From the NCBI RefSeq assembly GCF_000347175.1, contig NZ_ANIK01000030.1, forward strand, positions 1 through 12,310: a DNA stretch of 12,310 bases. The letters are read 5' to 3'. This document shows positions 8,301 through 12,310 of this stretch, in pieces. Below the pieces are notes generated by a model. That model saw only the letters and a list, made by a program, of their open reading frames with translations, ran no database searches and had not been told where the DNA came from. The position numbers and the translations under genes were made by a program. The stretch comes from Leptospira alstonii serovar Sichuan str. 79601 (GTDB taxonomy: Bacteria; Spirochaetota; Leptospiria; Leptospirales; Leptospiraceae). Each line of letters starts with the position of its first letter. Position 1 is the first letter of the stretch.

Positions 8301-8332
8301 CTCGGGCGAAACCCTTAGATTTCCTAAAACCA

Positions 8333-8677
8333 TCATTTAGAAAATACGGAATAGAAATATTCAGGAGGCTTATTATAAAGTCTGAATAATATATAAAAGT
8401 CTTCGATCAATAATCGTCGTCGACCTGATTCCATCTGTGAAATGTAACTTTGATGTCTTCCGAGTTTCTTTGCAACTTGCGCTTGAGTTAAATTAGCTTC
8501 AATCCTAGCCGCTCTAAGCCGATCAAAGAAAACCTTTTGTTCTTCTTTAGAGATTTCCCCCGTAAAACTCGCCTTAACTTGATCAGAGGATGGATTTTGG
8601 GCACGGAAAGGCCACCAGAAGCGTCTTTTTCTGCTTTCCGAATGCGGATATGATAGAGATATTAATTTTGCGCCCAT
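8333..8677 (-). CDS. XRE-family helix-turn-helix regulator
   Basis: A 114-residue protein with a Cro/CI-type helix-turn-helix in its C-terminal half (about 53-108). The core is RLRAARIEANLTQAQVAKKL followed by GRHQSYISQMESGRRR, with the typical Q-x-x-V-A turn and recognition helix. The first 45 residues are a basic, low-conservation tail (ESRKRRFWWPF). They could be a real extension or an annotated start that is too early, though the predicted promoter starts transcription about 9 bases before this ATG and so supports it. It is transcribed away from the other regulator, and both share an inverted repeat. It probably binds that site. Whether it also controls the IetAS-like operon upstream is unknown. 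Confidence 0.8.
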   Translation of the reverse strand: MGAKLISLSYPHSESRKRRFWWPFRAQNPSSDQVKASFTGEISKEEQKVFFDRLRAARIEANLTQAQVAKKLGRHQSYISQMESGRRRLLIEDFYILFRLYNKPPEYFYSVFSK

Positions 8678-8690
8678 AAAGTGCTAATAC

Positions 8691-8717
8691 CATTAATACT
8701 CTATAAACGTATTAATG
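8691..8717. promoter_or_regulatory. Shared operator between two divergent HTH regulators
   Basis: CATTAATAC (8691-8699) and GTATTAATG (8709-8717) are a perfect inverted repeat with 9-base arms and a 9-base gap. An additional half-site TAATAC lies at 8685-8690. The spacing suits a dimeric Cro/CI-like repressor, and the site sits in the 68-base gap between the two start codons. Confidence 0.72.
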
Positions 8718-8721
8718 TCAA
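8693..8721 (-). promoter_or_regulatory. Promoter of the minus-strand regulator
   Basis: Read on the minus strand, TTGACA (8721-8716) is followed after 17 bases by TATTAA (8698-8693). The inverted-repeat operator covers the spacer and the -10 element, so a bound repressor would block it. Transcription would begin near 8686, giving a leader of only about 9 bases. Confidence 0.6.
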
Positions 8722-8745
8722 TGATATTTTAATAAAGTATTTTCA

Positions 8746-9168
8746 ATGACAGCAAAAAAAGCAGTGAATTTATTAGGTAAAAAGGTGCAAGCTTTGATTG
8801 AAGCCAAAGGCGACAGTCAGAAAGAAGCCGCCGTAAAATTGAAACTTACACCTACCGGATTGAATGGAATTGTTCAAGGACGAGTTGAATCTGCTTCGCA
8901 TTCTTTTTTATCGATCCTCAAAGAAGAGTATAAACCAGATTTTAATTGGCTTTTAAACGACTCGGTTCCTGTTCTTCCAATCAAATACCTTTCTCCGGAA
9001 GAGGAAGATAAATTGGTTTCTAAAGCAGATCAGGATAAAGTATTACTTAGCCAAATTAAAACTACAAAAGGTTTAAGAGAAATTATTCAGAACCTTTTAA
9101 AGTTTTCTAATCAAGAAAGAAAAGTAGTCGGCGATATGATCGCTGAGTTTTCTAAAAATAAAAATTAA
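8746..9168 (+). CDS. CI-like helix-turn-helix regulator without a peptidase domain
   Basis: A 140-residue protein. Residues 11-72 resemble a phage-type HTH domain: helices around AKGDSQKEAAVKLKLTPTG and LNGIVQGRV, followed by YKPDFNWLLND, a motif common in CI-like repressors where WLL closes the fold. The C-terminal 65 residues are charged and helical and may form a dimerisation segment. There is no S24/LexA-type peptidase domain, so it should not be self-cleaved through RecA. No clear ribosome site precedes the ATG. It lies divergently from a second HTH gene across a shared inverted repeat, an arrangement like a lysogeny switch. A role in setting the expression of the cassette's IetAS-like genes is possible but inferred only from linkage. 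Confidence 0.75.
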   Translation: MTAKKAVNLLGKKVQALIEAKGDSQKEAAVKLKLTPTGLNGIVQGRVESASHSFLSILKEEYKPDFNWLLNDSVPVLPIKYLSPEEEDKLVSKADQDKVLLSQIKTTKGLREIIQNLLKFSNQERKVVGDMIAEFSKNKN

Positions 9169-9179
9169 AAGCGCTATTA

Positions 9180-9215
9180 CTAATCGTCTCCGCCGTCCTT
9201 GGCGTCGCCGATTAG
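9180..9215 (+). other. Two-level hairpin after the plus-strand regulator
   Basis: CTAATCG (9180-9186) pairs with CGATTAG (9209-9215), and inside it CGCC (9191-9194) pairs with GGCG (9201-9204) around a GTCCTT loop. It lies 12 bases after the stop codon, where a terminator would be expected, but lacks a T run. The loop and flanks repeat the hairpin found at the left end of cassette D. Together with attC 4 and the next promoter it fills the gene-free stretch 9169-9512. Confidence 0.55.
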
Positions 9216-9236
9216 GATTCGGGGCGTCGGCACAGC

Positions 9237-9419
<183 letters not shown>

Positions 9420-9467
9420 GACAGCGTCGAAAATGATCGCGAAATTCAAAATTTCAGAGAAAAAATC

Positions 9468-9505
9468 TTGAAATACGTATAGAATATTATATACTATACG
9501 TAGGA
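9468..9505 (+). promoter_or_regulatory. Promoter, operator and ribosome site of the cassette E toxin-antitoxin
   Basis: TTGAAA (9468-9473) and TATACT (9490-9495) form a promoter with a 16-base spacer. A perfect inverted repeat, TACGTATAG (9474-9482) and CTATACGTA (9494-9502), fills the spacer and overlaps the -10 box, the expected place for an autorepressing antitoxin. AGGA (9502-9505) is a ribosome site 7 bases before the ATG at 9513. Upstream, GAAATT-CAA-AATTTC (9441-9455) is a small palindrome of unknown role. Confidence 0.75.
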
Positions 9506-9512
9506 TTATTTC

Positions 9513-9782
9513 ATGACTACTAAATTAACTTTGTCTATTGAAAAGACCGTTATTGAGAAAGCTAAAAAATATGCGCAGAAAAGACATAAAAGCTTATCTA
9601 ATATTATTGAAGATTACTTAGCTGAATTAACAAAAGAATCTGAGCGTGGACAAAAAGTAGAAATAAAGGCCCAGGATTTAGCTCCAATAACAAAAAGTCT
9701 GGCTGGACTTTTAAAAAACAAAGAATACGTAGATATTAAAGAGGATAAAGTTGACTATTTGAGAAAAAAGCATGGCCTCTAA
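9513..9782 (+). CDS. DUF6364-like antitoxin
   Basis: An 89-residue protein whose start, MTTKLTLSIEKTVIEKAKKY followed by AQKRHKSLSNIIEDYL, matches the pattern of DUF6364-type antitoxins. These have a short strand and two helices, a ribbon-helix-helix-like DNA-binding end. The C-terminal 40 residues are charged and should cover the toxin's active site. The promoter in front carries a perfect inverted repeat, which the antitoxin probably binds. The last 11 bases overlap the toxin gene, indicating coupled translation. Confidence 0.8.
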   Translation: MTTKLTLSIEKTVIEKAKKYAQKRHKSLSNIIEDYLAELTKESERGQKVEIKAQDLAPITKSLAGLLKNKEYVDIKEDKVDYLRKKHGL

Positions 9783-10194
9783 AAAGAAAGTATTCTTAGA
9801 TTCAGATGTCATAATTGATTTTTTGTATAGCCGACCTGAAGGTTTTGAATATTCAGCTCAAGTATTTAATTTGATCGAATTAGGTAAAATACAAGGTTAT
9901 ATTTCATCATTAATTATATGGAATATTTTCTATTTATTGAAGAAATTTCTTGGACATAAAGAAGCTTTAAATAAAGTAAAGTCACTTCGGATTTTAATCA
10001 ACATATTAAGTGTTGATGATAAGATTATCGATTTGGCACTCGATTCAGATATCAAAGACTTTGAGGATTCAATACAATATCATGTCGCAAAAAGAGAAGG
10101 GATTGGCATCTTTCTGACTAGAAATAAAAAGGATTATCCTAAACATGATCTTTCAATTTTAAACTGTGAGGAATTTATAAAATCTCTTCGGTAA
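9772..10194 (+). CDS. PIN-domain ribonuclease toxin
   Basis: A 140-residue PIN protein paired with the DUF6364-like antitoxin. Acidic residues are D10 in VFLDSDVIIDF, D96/D99 in DFEDSI and D121 in TRNKKDY. The position where many PIN toxins have a glutamate is N51 (IIWNIFYLLKK). In my memory an asparagine is common here in the PIN branch that pairs with DUF6364, so this does not by itself imply loss of activity. It should be an RNA-cutting toxin of unknown target. The start overlaps the antitoxin by 11 bases. The toxin differs clearly from the cassette C toxin, so the two pairs are unlikely to cross-neutralise. Confidence 0.82.
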   Translation: MASKKKVFLDSDVIIDFLYSRPEGFEYSAQVFNLIELGKIQGYISSLIIWNIFYLLKKFLGHKEALNKVKSLRILINILSVDDKIIDLALDSDIKDFEDSIQYHVAKREGIGIFLTRNKKDYPKHDLSILNCEEFIKSLR

Positions 10195-10211
10195 TTTGTA
10201 TCGACGCCATC

Positions 10212-10391
10212 GCCTAACTGCGGCTTCTCGCGGCGCTTCGAGATTGCTCCGCAACTCTCGCTTGGCCTCCGGCACATTCGCTTTGTCACTCGGTTCGCGG
10301 GACGTTCGCTAAGGCTCACTCGAACCTTGTGCCAACTCCTTCGCGCGTAAGCGCTCGGAGACGCAACGTCGAGGAGACTATTTCGTTATGC
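10212..10391 (+). repeat. attC-like recombination site 5 (cassette E/F junction), apparently mosaic
   Basis: A 180-bp element. The left core is GCCTAAC (10212-10218), an exact fit to RYYYAAC, and the right core GTTATGC (10385-10391). The right arm CGAGGAGAC (10370-10378) is that of sites 1-3, but the left side reads CTTCTCG (10224-10230), with one mismatch in the pairing and different flanking sequence. The site looks assembled from two attC types. Confidence 0.72.
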
Positions 10392-10402
10392 GACATTAAA
10401 AG

Positions 10403-10408
10403 TATAGT
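10403..10408 (+). promoter_or_regulatory. Isolated -10-like box before the OLD gene
   Basis: TATAGT matches the TATAAT consensus at 5 of 6 bases and lies 11 bases before the OLD ATG. The matching -35 position (around 10380-10385) falls in the upstream attC and shows no good box. The cassette may therefore borrow its -35 or rely on read-through. The same box is at 5-10 in copy 1. Confidence 0.3.
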
Positions 10409-10419
10409 ATGGGGTAAAA

Positions 10420-12192
10420 ATGAAATTAGCAAAAATGGAATTAACAAATATTAGATCATATGTTCAATTCGAACAAGATTTCCAAAAAACGAAAGTGATT
10501 ATTGGTCAAAATGATCACGGAAAATCATCTATTCTAAAGATTTTAAACATTATATTTAACGAGATGACTGAAGATGGATTCGAATATGACTATTTACCTG
10601 AATCCCTTGCCGCTCAACTTTTACCAGTTACAAAGTCAAAGAAACAAAAAGATAAAAGAATAGCATTAAATCTACTCAACTCGAAAGGAAAAAGTGAAAA
10701 TATTTACATAAATCTGAAATCCGACAATAAAGCATATATTTCTTCAGATATAAATGTTCGAGCACAGTCCGATTCCAAGGCAAAGCGTTTGTTTAAAGAA
10801 ATGAAAGCAAAGAATAAATTTATATTAATACCTGCGATTAGAGATACGCAGTCATATTCATTTAGTGACCTCTTGGCAGAAACCATTAACGAATACGGAC
10901 TTTCTGAAATGGTTCCATCAAAACAAGGGGGAACAACGAGTGCATATCGAACAATAGCGAAAATAAGAGAGGAGGTGACGAGAGATATCAAGAAATTAGT
11001 CGATGCAAAGTTATTCCCAGCTTTAAAAGAGAAATTAGGAATCCAAACTAATCATGATTTATCAATTATATTTGATGTTAATATCCATTCTATTGCAGAG
11101 TGGATAAAAGAAAATGTTAAACTTTCTTTTAAAATTGATGAAAAATCATTAATACCGCTTGGTGAAGCGGGAACGGGTATTCAATCTGCTGTATTATTAG
11201 CTCTTCAACAAATCAAAAACGAGGCAACTCGAAATCCGGATATTAACTATTATTTCGCAATCGAAGAGCCGGAAGCGTTTCTTCATCCTCAGAAACAACG
11301 AGAATTATATCAAAATATAAAAGACAAGGCTACGGAAAATCTCAATTATTTAATTACGACGCATAGTCCATACATTGTTTCTGATACAGATTTTACACAT
11401 ATTGGAGTCGTTAGAAAAGTAGGTCTTGAATCTAAACTTTTTGTTCCTCATATAGATGAACAAAAAAGGGAAGAGATATTAAACTATTTTAATAATGAAA
11501 TAAATTCACTAATATACTTTGCAGATAAAGTTATATTTGTCGAGGGAGAAAGCGATCGTTTAGTTATTGAATCAATTTTAAAAAAGTATTTTAAAAATAA
11601 ACATAGTAATATTAGTATTATTGTAACAGGCGGTAATAAAAATTTTGCTCCGTACATTAACTTAATCCGTAGCCATAAAGGGTTGTTAATTCCATTTTTA
11701 ATTGTGACTGATTTTGATTCTTTACTATCTGAGAATGATCGACCGATTTTAAAAGGGATTGAAGACGCGGGTTTTACTGTATCTAATAGGAAAAAAATTT
11801 TTGATATCATCGATGTCGCTGTTAAATCCGGTAAAGAAGATGAACATCGAAAGACCTCAAATAATATTTCAAAGTCATTGAAAGACATCGGTATCAACGT
11901 TTTTATTTTTCCTGCGGACTTGGAATTCTCATTAGTGAATGATTCAAATTTAACACAAGTTGGAGAGCTTCTTAATAAATTGAAAATTCCAAATTCAAAT
12001 GCGGATTATACAAGAGGATATGATTTAATGGCCATTAGAAGGAATATAGGGAGTAAAAATATTCCATTCTTACCAATGGATAAACCTCCATTTAAAAGAC
12101 CTTACGTTCATAAAAAAATTGCCGAACTAACTGATTTAAATCGTCTTTCAGTTGAATTGAAGAACTTAATATCTGTAATTGACCAACTTTAG
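10420..12192 (+). CDS. OLD-family endonuclease: ABC-type ATPase with TOPRIM nuclease domain (copy 2)
   Basis: The same 590-residue protein as at 22-1794, identical in sequence, with all ATPase motifs (Walker A at 29-37, signature at 248-256, E282/E283, H315) and TOPRIM acids (E375, D431, D433) intact. It starts 34 bases after the cassette boundary and is followed by the same attC. If the duplication is real, the cell carries two doses of this nuclease. If it is an assembly overlap of a circle, this is the same gene read twice. No helicase or reverse-transcriptase partner is adjacent on either side. Confidence 0.9.
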   Translation: MKLAKMELTNIRSYVQFEQDFQKTKVIIGQNDHGKSSILKILNIIFNEMTEDGFEYDYLPESLAAQLLPVTKSKKQKDKRIALNLLNSKGKSENIYINLKSDNKAYISSDINVRAQSDSKAKRLFKEMKAKNKFILIPAIRDTQSYSFSDLLAETINEYGLSEMVPSKQGGTTSAYRTIAKIREEVTRDIKKLVDAKLFPALKEKLGIQTNHDLSIIFDVNIHSIAEWIKENVKLSFKIDEKSLIPLGEAGTGIQSAVLLALQQIKNEATRNPDINYYFAIEEPEAFLHPQKQRELYQNIKDKATENLNYLITTHSPYIVSDTDFTHIGVVRKVGLESKLFVPHIDEQKREEILNYFNNEINSLIYFADKVIFVEGESDRLVIESILKKYFKNKHSNISIIVTGGNKNFAPYINLIRSHKGLLIPFLIVTDFDSLLSENDRPILKGIEDAGFTVSNRKKIFDIIDVAVKSGKEDEHRKTSNNISKSLKDIGINVFIFPADLEFSLVNDSNLTQVGELLNKLKIPNSNADYTRGYDLMAIRRNIGSKNIPFLPMDKPPFKRPYVHKKIAELTDLNRLSVELKNLISVIDQL

Positions 12193-12210
12193 AAATTAGC
12201 TTTTAACGTC

Positions 12211-12310
12211 GCATAACTTCGTCTCCTCGCTTCGTTCGCGACTCACGGTCCCCGCTCGCGCTCACTACGGTCTTCGACACATTGCTTTGCCACTTCGGTT
12301 CGCGGGACGT
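12211..12310 (+). repeat. attC-like recombination site 6, left part only
   Basis: The first 100 bases of the attC that ends the second OLD cassette, with left core GCATAAC (12211-12217) and left arm GTCTCCTCG (12221-12229). It is identical to 1813-1912 and is cut by the window edge, so the following cassette is unknown. Confidence 0.75.

Larger units (their letters stand above)
8112..8332. other. Gene-free spacer between the protease and the minus-strand regulator
   Basis: No coding region is seen. The left part is A+T-rich. From about 8180 it holds a strong stem-loop (8182-8212), a second inverted repeat CCCGA/TCGGG (8218-8222, 8234-8238) and a third stem (8279-8300). The G+C-rich part around 8213-8243 loosely resembles the right half of the attC elements, but no AAC/GTT core pair can be found. 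Confidence 0.5.
10386..12310 (+). mobile_element. Integron-like gene cassette F, second copy of the OLD cassette (right end cut off)
   Basis: This copy shows the true left end of the OLD cassette: TTATGCGACATTAAAAG directly after G10385. The pairing of this start with the cassette end (1802-1819, repeated at 12200-12217) is 17 of 18. If the cassette is as long as cassette A it would end near 12390, outside the window. Confidence 0.7.
10399..12310 (+). repeat. Long direct repeat, copy 2 (identical to 1-1912)
   Basis: Right copy of the 1,912-base direct repeat. It ends only because the window ends, inside the attC. Its left flank, 10386-10398, is the missing start of the cassette and cannot be compared with copy 1. 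Confidence 0.95.

Noticed and set aside
8333..9168. HTH pair as a toxin-antitoxin module
   Set aside because: The genes are divergent and both products are DNA-binding proteins; neither has a toxin fold.

Overview
This window reads as the interior of an integron-type gene-cassette array in an AT-rich genome, most likely a spirochaete of the Leptospira group. That organism call rests on codon style, A+T-rich genes and the look of the regulators, and is inference. No integrase gene, rRNA, tRNA or CRISPR array is present. Short A+T-rich gene blocks alternate with five complete, visibly G+C-rich, related elements of about 180 bp (1813-1998, 3307-3485, 4205-4390, 9237-9419, 10212-10391), plus the start of a sixth at the right edge. 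Each element begins with an xxxxAAC core, ends with a GTTRRRY-like core, carries complementary inner arms and lies 3' of its gene, as attC sites do. The best evidence for cassettes is that the first 15-22 bases of each cassette are complementary to the bases just before its own terminal attC.

Layout: cassette A (to 1992, left end cut off) carries a stand-alone OLD-family ATPase/TOPRIM nuclease. Cassette B (1993-3479) carries an unrecognised coiled-coil protein with two membrane segments. Cassette C (3480-4384) carries a VapBC-type toxin-antitoxin pair. Cassette D (4385-9413, about 5 kb) carries an AAA+ ATPase and a subtilisin-like protease resembling the IetAS defence/plasmid-stability pair, followed by two divergent HTH regulators that share an operator. 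Cassette E (9414-10385) carries a DUF6364-like antitoxin and a PIN toxin. Cassette F (from 10386) repeats cassette A.

Bases 1-1912 and 10399-12310 appear identical. This is either a recent duplication of the OLD cassette inside the array, or a circular molecule of 10,398 bp whose ends were assembled twice. Sequence alone cannot decide.

Taken together the array looks like a store of anti-phage and stability modules: OLD nuclease, IetAS-like protease system, two toxin-antitoxin pairs that could also stabilise the array, and one uncharacterised membrane protein that is a candidate for a new defence function. Cassettes C, D and E show their own promoter or operator signals. Cassettes A and B have almost no leader and may depend on read-through.
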